From an uncultured Bacilli bacterium (lineage in GTDB: Bacteria; Bacillota_I; Bacilli_A; RF39; UBA660), in NCBI GenBank assembly GCA_944363595.1, contig CALVUN010000030.1, positions 1 through 43,596 of the forward strand: 43,596 nucleotides of DNA. The letters are read 5' to 3'. The notes under the pieces were generated by a model, which was not told where the DNA came from, made no database searches, and worked only from the letters and a program-made list of their open reading frames with translations. A program made the translations under genes and the position numbers. Every line of letters begins with the position of its first letter. The first letter of the stretch is position 1. This document shows positions 1 to 7,381 of the stretch, piece after piece.

Positions 1-83
1 CTCTACAGACATTATAATATAGATTTTGATAATCTACAAATAATGAGTTTATAGATATCTCTTAACAAAAATCTTAATAAGAA

Positions 84-113
84 AATGTAGTTAAAAAATA
101 TCTTAACTACATT
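84..113. repeat. Inverted repeat just upstream of the murF ribosome binding site
   Basis: An 11-bp perfect stem, AATGTAGTTAA paired with TTAACTACATT, surrounds an 8-nt loop and ends about 5 nt before the murF Shine-Dalgarno GAGGAGG. There is no T-run after it, so it is a poor intrinsic terminator. It may be the end of an upstream transcript or an RNA or protein regulatory site for murF. Confidence 0.4.
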
Positions 114-130
114 ATACGAGGAGGAAATAT

Positions 131-1516
131 ATGAAAAATATATATGTAAAAGATATAATAAACTTATGCCATGGGCAGATGTTAATAGGAAATGAATTAG
201 AAAAATGTAATGACTTTTCCAAAGATACTAGGACAATCAAAGAAGGAGAAACCTATATAGGAATTAAAGGTGAAAACTTTGATGGCAACAAATTTTATAA
301 AGAAGCTTTTGCAAAAGGTGCTAAAGTGTGCATTCTAGAGTCATGTGATCTAACCGAAGAAGAAAAATTACTATATCATGACAAAACCATAGTTATTGTT
401 CAAGATAGCATTGAAACATTAAAAACTTTAGCAAGTTATAAAAGAAGCATGTATGATATACCTGTTATTGCCGTCACTGGAAGTGTTGGTAAAACAAGTA
501 CTAAAGATATTATTGCAAATGTATTAAATCAAAAATATAATGTTTTAAAAACTGAAAAAAATCTAAATAACCATATAGGACTCCCTCTTACAATTTTAAA
601 ATTAAAAAACCACGATTGTTTAGTAGTAGAAATGGGTATGAATCACTTTAAAGAAATAAGTAAGTTGACAGCAATTGCCCGTCCAACTATTGCCATAATA
701 ACTAATATAGGTACTGCCCATATAGGAAATCTAGGTTCAAGAGAAAATATTCTTAAAGCCAAATTAGAAATATTAGAAGGATTAAGCCCTGAGGGGAAAT
801 TAATTATCAATAACGATAATGATTTATTAAATGAATACTATAATCATAGTAAAATTAAAGATAAAATAATCACTATTGGTATCCATAATCCAAGTCAATA
901 TCAAGCAACAAATATTAAAGAAACAGAATTTAATAGTACATTTAATATAAAAAATACAAATATTGAAGTTCCCATACCAGGCATTGCTTTCATTTATAAC
1001 AGTTTAGTTGCATATGCCACTGGTAAAGAATTAAATCTAACAGATGAACAAATTAGCAAAGGAATAAAAACATTTACCTTAAGTGAAAACCGTATGTCAA
1101 GATCGACTAATAAAAGAGGAGTAACAATTATAGATGATAGCTATAATGCTAGTTATGATTCCGTAAAATCATCAGTTGAACAATTATCAAAAAGTCATAA
1201 CAAACGCAAAATAATTGTATTAGGAGATATGCTCGAATTAGGAGAATATTCTGAAAAGATTCACTATCAAACAGGAAAACTAATTACAAGTGACAAAATA
1301 GATATCCTTTTAACCTTAGGAAATTTATCACATAATATCGATAAAGGAGCCTTAAGCAATAATTTCCCTCAATCCCATATTCACCATTTTAATAATGCCC
1401 AAGAACTATTAACATATCTAAATAAAGAATTAACCAATGATGATATCATTCTATTAAAAGGATCACATGCAATGGGATTAACCAAAATTGCTGAAAGCTT
1501 AAAAAATCTCCAATAA
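131..1516 (+). CDS. murF: UDP-N-acetylmuramoyl-tripeptide--D-alanyl-D-alanine ligase
   Basis: MurF attaches the D-Ala-D-Ala dipeptide to the UDP-MurNAc-tripeptide in the cytoplasm, the last soluble step of the peptidoglycan precursor pathway, using ATP. The 461 residues have the Mur ligase layout: an N-terminal substrate domain (about 1-105), a central ATPase domain with the P-loop GSVGKTSTKD at 117-126 and VEMGMN at 166-171, the NIGTAHIGNLGS stretch near 192-203, and a C-terminal domain with DDSYNAS at 335-341 and LGDMLELG at 364-371. Length is normal for the family. The ATG follows a strong GAGGAGG. The sortase gene lies 60 bp downstream on the same strand, so the two may share a transcript. 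D-Ala-D-Ala use is family knowledge; it was not tested here. Confidence 0.96.
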   Translation: MKNIYVKDIINLCHGQMLIGNELEKCNDFSKDTRTIKEGETYIGIKGENFDGNKFYKEAFAKGAKVCILESCDLTEEEKLLYHDKTIVIVQDSIETLKTLASYKRSMYDIPVIAVTGSVGKTSTKDIIANVLNQKYNVLKTEKNLNNHIGLPLTILKLKNHDCLVVEMGMNHFKEISKLTAIARPTIAIITNIGTAHIGNLGSRENILKAKLEILEGLSPEGKLIINNDNDLLNEYYNHSKIKDKIITIGIHNPSQYQATNIKETEFNSTFNIKNTNIEVPIPGIAFIYNSLVAYATGKELNLTDEQISKGIKTFTLSENRMSRSTNKRGVTIIDDSYNASYDSVKSSVEQLSKSHNKRKIIVLGDMLELGEYSEKIHYQTGKLITSDKIDILLTLGNLSHNIDKGALSNNFPQSHIHHFNNAQELLTYLNKELTNDDIILLKGSHAMGLTKIAESLKNLQ

Positions 1517-1576
1517 TTAATAAATAAAAAAGGAAATACCCAAAATAAGAGTAATAATATAAGTAAGGAGGTAGAA

Positions 1577-2137
1577 ATGAAAAAAAGACTAACCAATCTT
1601 ACTATTGTTATTACTCTTATTATCATTATTTTTACAACAATTATAGTAAACAAAAACAAAATAGAAGCCAAACAAGAAGAATATAAAAATATAACTAATT
1701 ATATTATAAAAAAACCCGATGTAAAATCAGAATATATTGCTGTTATTCAAATACCCAAGTTAAATTTTCAAAAAGGAATATATAATTTTAATAGCCATAA
1801 AAATAATGTTGATGATAATATTATGCTTATTGAACAATCAATATTTCCTGATCAAAAAAATAGCAACATCATATTAGCGGCCCATTCAGGTCAAAGTGCT
1901 GTAGCTTACTTTAACAATTTAGATAAATTAGAAATAGAAGATAATATCATTATCTATTATAAAGGAATAAAGTACACCTATTGTTTAAATAAAGTTTACA
2001 CTATAACCAAAACAGGTAAATTAGCTATTCCCAAGCAAAATAAAATACCAACATTGACTTTAGTAACATGTTCCAAAGCTAATAATACCGATCAATATGT
2101 CTACATATCCTACTTAAAAAGTCAAGAAATATATTAA
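1577..2137 (+). CDS. Sortase-fold protein with atypical active site
   Basis: This looks like a membrane-anchored sortase, a cysteine transpeptidase that works outside the membrane. Residues 6-25 form one N-terminal transmembrane helix. The beta-barrel domain carries the catalytic histidine in LAAHSG (His103) and the catalytic cysteine in LTLVTCSK (Cys165). The third catalytic residue, normally an arginine at the start of the following strand, is not visible: the sequence after the cysteine reads TDQYVYIS, with Gln173 where Arg is expected, and no Arg follows. No LPXTG-type sorting signal was found in any protein of the window, so the substrate is unknown. The ATG follows AAGGAGGT. Class D or E is likely from the HSG and TLVTC motifs, but the class is uncertain. 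It may be a sortase that uses Gln, or a non-canonical relative. Confidence 0.82.
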   Translation: MKKRLTNLTIVITLIIIIFTTIIVNKNKIEAKQEEYKNITNYIIKKPDVKSEYIAVIQIPKLNFQKGIYNFNSHKNNVDDNIMLIEQSIFPDQKNSNIILAAHSGQSAVAYFNNLDKLEIEDNIIIYYKGIKYTYCLNKVYTITKTGKLAIPKQNKIPTLTLVTCSKANNTDQYVYISYLKSQEIY

Positions 2138-2150
2138 TAGATAATAAAGT

Positions 2151-2184
2151 ACCCCTAAATTAATAAAAAATGCAATTTAGGGGT
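2151..2184. terminator. Hairpin after the sortase gene
   Basis: ACCCCTAAATT pairs perfectly with AATTTAGGGGT across a 12-nt loop, 14 bp after the sortase stop. The tail is not T-rich on the plus strand, so termination may be weak. It separates the sortase gene from the tRNA promoter. Confidence 0.55.
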
Positions 2185-2202
2185 TCCAAAATAAAAAAAA
2201 TA

Positions 2203-2211
2203 TGATATAAT
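2203..2211 (+). promoter_or_regulatory. Extended -10 promoter of the tRNA-Lys gene
   Basis: TGATATAAT is an extended -10 (TG, one base, TATAAT) 19 bp before the tRNA-Lys 5' end. The -35 region at about 2183-2188 does not resemble TTGACA, so the promoter probably relies on the TG extension. Confidence 0.6.
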
Positions 2212-2230
2212 AGTTAAGAAATTTGTTAAT

Positions 2231-2306
2231 GACTCCTTAGCTCAGTTGGTAGAGCAACTGACTCTTAATCAGTGGGTCTAGGGTTCGAATCCCTAAGGGG
2301 TCACCA
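2231..2306 (+). tRNA. tRNA-Lys (anticodon CUU)
   Basis: The cloverleaf can be drawn by hand. The acceptor stem GACTCCT pairs with AGGGGTC (one G-T pair). The D arm contains AGCTCAGTTGGTAGAGC. The anticodon stem ACTGA/TCAGT holds the loop CTCTTAA, giving anticodon CTT, which reads AAG. The T loop is GGTTCGAATCC. Discriminator A and CCA are encoded (2303-2306). Confidence 0.97.
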
Positions 2307-2334
2307 TTTTATTTGTTTAATTTTAATTAAATAC

Positions 2335-2363
2335 TTGTCAAGCTATATCATTTATGTTATAAT
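2335..2363 (+). promoter_or_regulatory. Sigma-A promoter for tRNA-Ile and tRNA-Glu
   Basis: TTGTCA at 2335-2340, a 17-bp spacer, and TATAAT at 2358-2363 with the TG extension at 2355-2356. It lies 20 bp before the tRNA-Ile 5' end, the expected distance for a short leader. Confidence 0.85.
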
Positions 2364-2383
2364 GTTATGGCAAACAACAAAAT

Positions 2384-2460
<77 letters not shown>

Positions 2461-2469
2461 TTTTGTTTT

Positions 2470-2546
2470 GGCCAGTTGGTGAAGTGGCTTAACACACTGC
2501 CCTTTCACGGCAGCATTCACGGATTCGAATTCCGTACTGGTCACCA
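2470..2546 (+). tRNA. tRNA-Glu (anticodon UUC)
   Basis: The acceptor stem GGCCAGT pairs with ACTGGTC, including one G-T pair. The anticodon stem CTGCC/GGCAG carries loop CTTTCAC, giving TTC. The T loop is GATTCGAATTC and CCA is encoded. The body follows the usual bacterial tRNA-Glu pattern (TTGGTGAAGTGG in the D arm). Confidence 0.97.
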
Positions 2547-2561
2547 TTTATGTAATTTTAG

Positions 2562-2585
2562 CCCTTATATCATAAGGGTTTTATT
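2562..2585 (+). terminator. Terminator of the tRNA operon
   Basis: CCCTTAT, 3-nt loop ATC, ATAAGGG, then TTTTATT. It begins 16 bp after the CCA of tRNA-Glu. Confidence 0.85.
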
Positions 2586-2661
2586 ATGCTTTTAATAATG
2601 ACATATAATTTTATTAAAAGTAATAAATAAAAGAAAAAAGTGTCAAGTTATCCCTACCATC

Positions 2662-2690
2662 TTGTAAAAAATAATAAACAATGGTATACT
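2662..2690 (+). promoter_or_regulatory. Promoter of the polysaccharide deacetylase gene
   Basis: TTGTAA at 2662-2667, a 17-bp spacer and TATACT at 2685-2690 with a TG extension. Transcription would begin near 2697, so the deacetylase must start at the ATG at 2718 and not at the longer open frame upstream. Confidence 0.8.
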
Positions 2691-2717
2691 CTATTTAAAG
2701 TAGTACAAGGTGATAAC

Positions 2718-4115
2718 ATGAATAAAAAAATAATCATTTTAATATCAATTATTATGACTTTTCTAATTGGAATAATAATTGTTTTTTTACCATATATCCA
2801 AATAAAAGATGAAGAAATAACAATTGATGTAAATAGTGAGTATCATGATAGTGGATATACTGCCAAAAGTCTAGTCAAAGATTATCATGACAAAGTAAAG
2901 ATAAAAGGACAAGTTGATACATCCCAAATAGGGACATATGAAGTAAAATATCAACTCCCATTTTTATTCTTTACATTAACAAAAACCAAGACCATAAATG
3001 TTTCGGATCAAGAAAAACCAATTATTACCCTAAATGGTGAAGAAAAAGTTTCTGTTTGTCCAGGAAAAACCTACGAAGAAGAAGGATATACTGTTACTGA
3101 TAATTACGATAAAGATTTAGATGATAAAGTAGAACGTATCGTTAAAGAAAATCAAATAATATATAAAGTCAAAGACCAATCAGGAAATACAACTACTATA
3201 ACAAGAGATATCATTTATAAAGATACAGACAATCCCCAAATAAAATTAAAAGGATATAATCCAATGACCATCTATAAAGGTAGTAAATATAATGAACCAG
3301 GATATACTGCTACTGATGGCTGTGATGGCGATTTAACTAGCAAAGTAAAAGTAAATAATAATCTAAATACCAATACTACAGGTACTTATGAAGTAACTTA
3401 TAGTGTGTCAGATACAAGTGGCAATACCACAAGTGTAAAAAGAACTATTAAAGTTATAAATAGACCCGTAAATGGACAAGGTAATGGTGTTATTTATTTA
3501 ACTTTTGATGATGGTCCAAGCTCAAGTATTACACCACAAATATTGGATATTTTAAAAGAAGAAGGTATTAAAGCCACCTTTTTCGTTACTGGAAAATCCT
3601 CATCATTAGACTATCTATTAGTAAGAGAAAAAAATGAAGGACATACCATTGCCTTACATACCAATACTCACGATTACAGCTATGTTTATTCGTCAACAAA
3701 AAATTATTTTAATGACTTATATGCCATTCAAAATCATGTCAAAAATGCTACTGGTATAACCAGTAATATAATAAGATTTCCAGGTGGCAGTTCCAATACT
3801 GTTAGTAGACAATACAGTAAAGGAATAATGACATATCTAACAAGTGAAGTACTAAACAAAGGATTTATCTATTATGATTGGAATGTAGATTCTGATGATG
3901 CAGGAAGTGCCAAGACAAGTACACAAGTTTATAATAACGTTATAAATGGTTTAAGCCATAACAAAACGAATATTGTTTTAATGCATGATTATGAAAACAA
4001 TTATAAAACCCTAAATGCCTTAAGAGACATTATTGCATATGGCAAAAACAATGGTTATACATTTTCAAAGATTACAAGTTCAACACCCCCTGTTAGACAT
4101 GGTGTAGCCAACTAA
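2718..4115 (+). CDS. Membrane-anchored polysaccharide deacetylase with Ig-like repeats
   Basis: This is a carbohydrate esterase family 4 (NodB homology) enzyme that probably removes acetyl groups from peptidoglycan amino sugars at the cell surface. Of 465 residues, 5-27 form a signal anchor. About 30-248 hold three DUF5011-type Ig-like repeats, seen as recurring GYTA/GYTV, a D-x-D loop and D-(T/Q)-SGN-TT endings. The esterase domain (about 257-455) shows all five CE4 motifs: TFDDGP at 262-267, HTNTH at 314-318 (metal His), RFPGG at 353-357, DWNVDSDD at 387-394 and LMHD at 421-424. The start at 2718 is set by AAGGTGATAAC and by the promoter position. The next gene, 66 bp on, is an amidase, so the pair could act on the same glycan, as PdaA and CwlD do in spore cortex. 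PgdA-like or PdaA-like specificity cannot be decided. Confidence 0.93.
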   Translation: MNKKIIILISIIMTFLIGIIIVFLPYIQIKDEEITIDVNSEYHDSGYTAKSLVKDYHDKVKIKGQVDTSQIGTYEVKYQLPFLFFTLTKTKTINVSDQEKPIITLNGEEKVSVCPGKTYEEEGYTVTDNYDKDLDDKVERIVKENQIIYKVKDQSGNTTTITRDIIYKDTDNPQIKLKGYNPMTIYKGSKYNEPGYTATDGCDGDLTSKVKVNNNLNTNTTGTYEVTYSVSDTSGNTTSVKRTIKVINRPVNGQGNGVIYLTFDDGPSSSITPQILDILKEEGIKATFFVTGKSSSLDYLLVREKNEGHTIALHTNTHDYSYVYSSTKNYFNDLYAIQNHVKNATGITSNIIRFPGGSSNTVSRQYSKGIMTYLTSEVLNKGFIYYDWNVDSDDAGSAKTSTQVYNNVINGLSHNKTNIVLMHDYENNYKTLNALRDIIAYGKNNGYTFSKITSSTPPVRHGVAN

Positions 4116-4181
4116 TAAAATAATAAATAGTATTTAACTAAAAAAACACTAAAAGACATATATTAAATTAGGTGACTGAAA

Positions 4182-4838
4182 ATGAAATATAAAAGTATAA
4201 TATTAATCATCTTTTTAATAAGTCTTTTTTCATTATCTCAAGTACATGCTAAAACCAATGATTTAACCTTATTAGGTAAAATAATATACTTAGACCCTGG
4301 TCATGGGGGAATAGATTCTGGTGCCACTTCAGGCAAATATTTAGAAAAAAACCTAAATTTAGAAATAACCAAAAAATTAGCAACAGCATTAGGAAAAAAA
4401 GGAGCCATAGTCTACTTAACTAGAGATGGTGATTATGATTTATCTGATAATAACTATTCAAGAAAAAGAAGTGACTTATCAAATCGTGCCAGACTTATTA
4501 ACGAATCCAATTGTGACTTATACCTATCAATTCACTTAAATTCATCGACTGATACATCGTGGCGAGGTATTCAAGTATTTTATAATAACATAAATTCCCA
4601 AAATAAAGAAATAGCCACTATTATGACTAATACAATTAAACAAATTACATCAAATATAAAAAACTTAAAAGAAGATAACAACTATTATATGTATAAACAA
4701 ATAACTGTACCAGGCATCTTAATCGAACTAGGCTTTATTAGTAACAAAGATGATTTATACCTCTTAAAACAGAACCAATATCAAGAAAAATTAGCTCAAA
4801 TCATAACAAAAGGCATCGAAAATTATTTCCAAAAATAA
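4182..4838 (+). CDS. N-acetylmuramoyl-L-alanine amidase (Amidase_3), CwlD-like
   Basis: This zinc amidase cuts the bond between MurNAc and the peptide stem outside the membrane. A signal peptide covers residues 1-23 with a VHA/KT cleavage site. The rest is a single Amidase_3 domain with zinc ligands His41 (DPGHGG), Glu55 (LEKNLNLEI) and His118 (SIHLN), and catalytic Glu182 (LIELGFISN). There is no extra wall-binding domain, so the 218-aa length resembles CwlD more than LytC-type autolysins. The SD is AGGTGA. Its last 92 bp belong to a 114-bp direct repeat whose second copy lies after dinD, so its 3' end was duplicated or exchanged when dinD arrived. The reading frame itself is intact. A sporulation role is inferred from the CwlD-like layout and the sigma-K gene in this window. 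Confidence 0.92.
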   Translation: MKYKSIILIIFLISLFSLSQVHAKTNDLTLLGKIIYLDPGHGGIDSGATSGKYLEKNLNLEITKKLATALGKKGAIVYLTRDGDYDLSDNNYSRKRSDLSNRARLINESNCDLYLSIHLNSSTDTSWRGIQVFYNNINSQNKEIATIMTNTIKQITSNIKNLKEDNNYYMYKQITVPGILIELGFISNKDDLYLLKQNQYQEKLAQIITKGIENYFQK

Positions 4839-4860
4839 AAAAATATAGTATAATATATAA
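4747..4860 (+). repeat. Left copy of the 114-bp direct repeat flanking dinD
   Basis: Covers the last 92 bp of the amidase gene plus 22 bp beyond its stop. It matches 5927-6040 at 111 of 114 positions. The two differences inside the coding part (GCT/GCC and AAT/AAC) are synonymous. The third changes TATAAT to TATACT in the flanking AT-rich stretch. Confidence 0.95.
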
Positions 4861-4869
4861 CTCAAATTG

Positions 4870-4921
4870 ATAATAGTTATAATAATTAAAAAAATATATA
4901 GTCCTATAAAATAACTATTAT
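4870..4921. repeat. Inverted repeat upstream of dinD
   Basis: ATAATAGTTAT at 4870-4880 and its exact complement ATAACTATTAT at 4911-4921 are 30 bp apart, inside the islet and 55 bp before dinD. It could be an operator or an element end. No Bacillus-type SOS box is visible here. Confidence 0.4.
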
Positions 4922-4975
4922 GATTATATTATTTAAAAAAAATAGTAGAAAATTATAACGTAAGGAGGTAATTAT

Positions 4976-5809
4976 ATGAATGAAATTAAAGAATATAATG
5001 AAACAGTATTTGAAAATATTAAACATATTGATGAATATGGTAATGAATATTGGTTAGCAAGAGAATTATGCGTAGTATTTGAATATAAACAATGGAGAAG
5101 ATTTGAAAATGTAATTGATAAAGCAAAAAGAGCATGTGAGATTAGTAAAATAGATAGTTCATATCATTTTGCCAACGTTGGCAAAACGATAAAAATGCCG
5201 AAGAATGCTAGCAAAGAGGTTAATGATTATAAATTATCACGCTATGCTTGTTATCTTATTGCTCAAAATGGAGACCCTAGAAAAGAAGTGATTGCTTTAG
5301 CTCAAACTTATTTTGCTGTGCAAACACGAAAACAGGAAATTACTGAACAAGAATATAATAATCTTTCAGAGGATGAAAAAAGATTTTATCAAAGAAAATT
5401 AACAAAACAAGGGAATTACTCTTTAAATAGAACCGCAATAAAATCAGGTGTTAAAAATCTCGATAAATTTCATAATGCAGGGTATAAAGGACTTTATAAT
5501 GGCGAAACTGCTAATGATATTGCAAAAAGAAAAAATTTAAGATATAGAGAAGATATTTTAGATAATATGGGAAGTGAAGAATTAGCAGCTAACCTTTTCC
5601 GCATTACTCAAACCGAATCAAAACTAAAAAGAGATAATATCTCTAGTGAACAAGATGCTAATGAAACACATTATAACATTGGAAAGAATATTAGAGAAGT
5701 AATTGCCAAAAATGGTGGAATAATGCCAGAAAATTTACCAACACCTAAAAAATCATTAAAAGAATTAGAAAAAGAAAAAAATTATCAAGGAAAAATCGAA
5801 ATAAAATAA
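4976..5809 (+). CDS. dinD: DNA damage-inducible protein D (DinD), BRO-N type
   Basis: DinD of Escherichia coli is an SOS-induced protein that affects RecA filament handling. The 277-aa protein here follows its pattern: the N-terminal part has YGNEYWLARELCVVFEY, then WRRFENVIDKAKRAC, then the hallmark KLSRYACYLIAQNGDPRKE, followed by ALAQTYFAVQTRKQE. These belong to the BRO-N family domain. The C-terminal part (about 150-277) is charged and helical. The SD is AAGGAGGT, 6 nt before ATG. The gene is alone in a 1.18-kb segment bracketed by a 114-bp direct repeat, so it is an insertion between the amidase gene and the small membrane protein gene at 6054. DinD-like genes are common on mobile DNA. 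No integrase is present, so the transfer route is unknown. No LexA box is visible upstream. Confidence 0.9.
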   Translation: MNEIKEYNETVFENIKHIDEYGNEYWLARELCVVFEYKQWRRFENVIDKAKRACEISKIDSSYHFANVGKTIKMPKNASKEVNDYKLSRYACYLIAQNGDPRKEVIALAQTYFAVQTRKQEITEQEYNNLSEDEKRFYQRKLTKQGNYSLNRTAIKSGVKNLDKFHNAGYKGLYNGETANDIAKRKNLRYREDILDNMGSEELAANLFRITQTESKLKRDNISSEQDANETHYNIGKNIREVIAKNGGIMPENLPTPKKSLKELEKEKNYQGKIEIK

Positions 5810-5926
5810 TTATTAATGCTTATAATCATGGATAAATATATTCAAGAATAATTAGATAAATATTAAAATTAGCAACCATTTCAGTAAAAAAAAACTACTA
5901 ACATAATTAAAAAAAATAAAGTGGTT

Positions 5927-6040
5927 AAGATGATTTATACCTCTTAAAACAGAACCAATATCAAGAAAAATTAGCCCAAATCATAACAAAAGGCATCGAA
6001 AACTATTTCCAAAAATAAAAAAATATAGTATACTATATAA
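5927..6040 (+). pseudogene. Right copy of the 114-bp repeat: orphan 3' end of the amidase gene
   Basis: The copy encodes the last 30 amidase codons including the stop (KDDLYLLKQNQYQEKLAQ and on) with no 5' part. It ends 13 bp before the ATG at 6054, so it probably keeps the original junction between the amidase gene and its old downstream neighbour, including that gene's TATACT/TATAAT region. Differences from the left copy are only synonymous or non-coding, so selection acted on both before or after the split. Confidence 0.9.
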
Positions 6041-6053
6041 TAGGTGATAGTAG

Positions 6054-6419
6054 ATGGAAAAAGTCTATTTAAAATATAATGATGAAACCCTATACAAAAA
6101 AACTGTCGAATGTGATTTTGGTCCTGCATGGCCTATGATAATAATTGGAGCATTTTACCCATTATCCAAACATGACTTAAAATACTTCTTTTTAATAATA
6201 ATAACCCAAATATCATTATGTGCTCTTTTTCTAATTTTTATTAAAGATATAATTGTTATTCCAATCTGTATAGGTATGATCCTTCTGATTAATTTATTAT
6301 TTGCCCTAAACTATAACATGATAATTATCGAAAAACTTTTAAAATTAGGTTACATACCAATGGATTATAATACATCAAACAAACTAATCAAAAAAGGAAT
6401 ATACTTCAAACTACAATAA
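6054..6419 (+). CDS. Small membrane protein, possibly DUF2628-like
   Basis: A 121-aa protein of uncertain family. After a polar N-terminus of about 25 residues comes FGPAWPMIIIGAFYPL, a pattern found in small DUF2628-type proteins. One hydrophobic segment covers the AWPMIIIGAF part and two more lie at about 44-62 and 65-85. The C-terminus has NYNMIIIEKLLKLGYIPMD, where such proteins often have a short amphipathic tail. SD is AGGTGAT. Before the dinD insertion it would have followed the amidase gene directly. It ends 21 bp before the Abi-like gene, so the two are probably cotranscribed. No function is claimed. Confidence 0.6.
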   Translation: MEKVYLKYNDETLYKKTVECDFGPAWPMIIIGAFYPLSKHDLKYFFLIIITQISLCALFLIFIKDIIVIPICIGMILLINLLFALNYNMIIIEKLLKLGYIPMDYNTSNKLIKKGIYFKLQ

Positions 6420-6440
6420 GTAAGAAAGAATGTGATAAAC

Positions 6441-7367
6441 ATGGAAAAAATATTCAAAACATTAGACGAACAAATAACCATCTTAAAAAACAAAGGTCTA
6501 ATAATTGAAGATGACAACGAAACCAAAGAAATACTTCTTCGTGAAAACTATTTCTTTATCAACGGATATCGACGTCTTCTAATTAATTCCGAAAAAGATA
6601 AACAATTCATTAAAGGATCAACATTCCGTGAATTATATTCCCTATTTCTTTTTGATCGTTATTTCCGTAACATTCTCTTTAAAAATCTCCTTATTGTTGA
6701 AAATAGTCTTAAATCTGTTATATCATATCAATTATCGAAAAAATATGGTCATCGTGAAAAAGATTATCTAAACGTAAAAAACTTTAGTCATGATCATTCC
6801 AAAACACGTAAAGTAAAAGATATTATTGAAAAAATGAAACGACAAATTCGTGTTAATGGTTCCAAACATAGTGCCACTATCCACTACCAAAATAACTATG
6901 GATATATACCCCTATGGATAGTTGTCAAAGTATTATCATTCGGTATAGTTTGTGAATTATATTCCATTCTAAAACCTGAAGATCAAGTCGAAATATCTTC
7001 CATTTTTGGTGTAAGTACCCATTACATGGAAAACTTTTTACCGCTTTTAGCTAACTATCGCAATTTATGTGCCCATGAAGATATCGTATATGAACACCGT
7101 ACTGAAAGAGTTATAGCAAATACCGAATATCATGAGCAATTAGGTATTCCCAAAATGGATGATGAATATATATATGGTAAAGACGATATTTTTGCCGTAA
7201 TTATCGTATTAAAATATATGTTAAAACCTGATGATTTCCGTCTTATGATGCGCGAAATAGAATATGAAATAGAAAAATTAGATGGTCGTATTGATTCCAT
7301 ACCTATAGATAAAGTATTAGATCGTATGGGCTTTCCTAAAAATTATATGGATATAGTAGATTTATAG
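6441..7367 (+). CDS. Abi_2 (AbiD/AbiF-like) HEPN-domain protein
   Basis: A 308-aa protein of the Abi_2 family (PF07751), known from lactococcal abortive infection systems. The N-terminal signature RENYFFINGYRRLL is at about 35-48, then FRELYSLFLFDRYFRNILF, and the C-terminal half has ANYRNLCAHEDIVYEH, whose R-x4-H (Arg207 to His212) is the HEPN ribonuclease motif. The family is thought to act as a phage-triggered RNase that halts growth. The start is set at the ATG at 6441 with GTGAT just before it; a GTG at 6432 would add three residues. It follows the small membrane protein by 21 bp and precedes htrA by 14 bp, so it sits in a likely operon rather than a separate defence island. No obvious partner ncRNA is visible in the short gaps. 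Confidence 0.82.
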   Translation: MEKIFKTLDEQITILKNKGLIIEDDNETKEILLRENYFFINGYRRLLINSEKDKQFIKGSTFRELYSLFLFDRYFRNILFKNLLIVENSLKSVISYQLSKKYGHREKDYLNVKNFSHDHSKTRKVKDIIEKMKRQIRVNGSKHSATIHYQNNYGYIPLWIVVKVLSFGIVCELYSILKPEDQVEISSIFGVSTHYMENFLPLLANYRNLCAHEDIVYEHRTERVIANTEYHEQLGIPKMDDEYIYGKDDIFAVIIVLKYMLKPDDFRLMMREIEYEIEKLDGRIDSIPIDKVLDRMGFPKNYMDIVDL

Positions 7368-7381
7368 AAAGAAGGATAAAA

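Noticed and set aside
5172-5183. Perfect 12-bp palindrome GCCAACGTTGGC within dinD
   Set aside because: It lies in the coding sequence and has no partner copy or promoter context; most likely chance.
4976-5809. Prophage antirepressor (BRO/ANT) in place of DinD
   Set aside because: The BRO-N part is shared, but the block KLSRYACYLIAQNGDPRKE and the following YFAVQTRKQE are specific to DinD-type proteins, and no phage genes are near.
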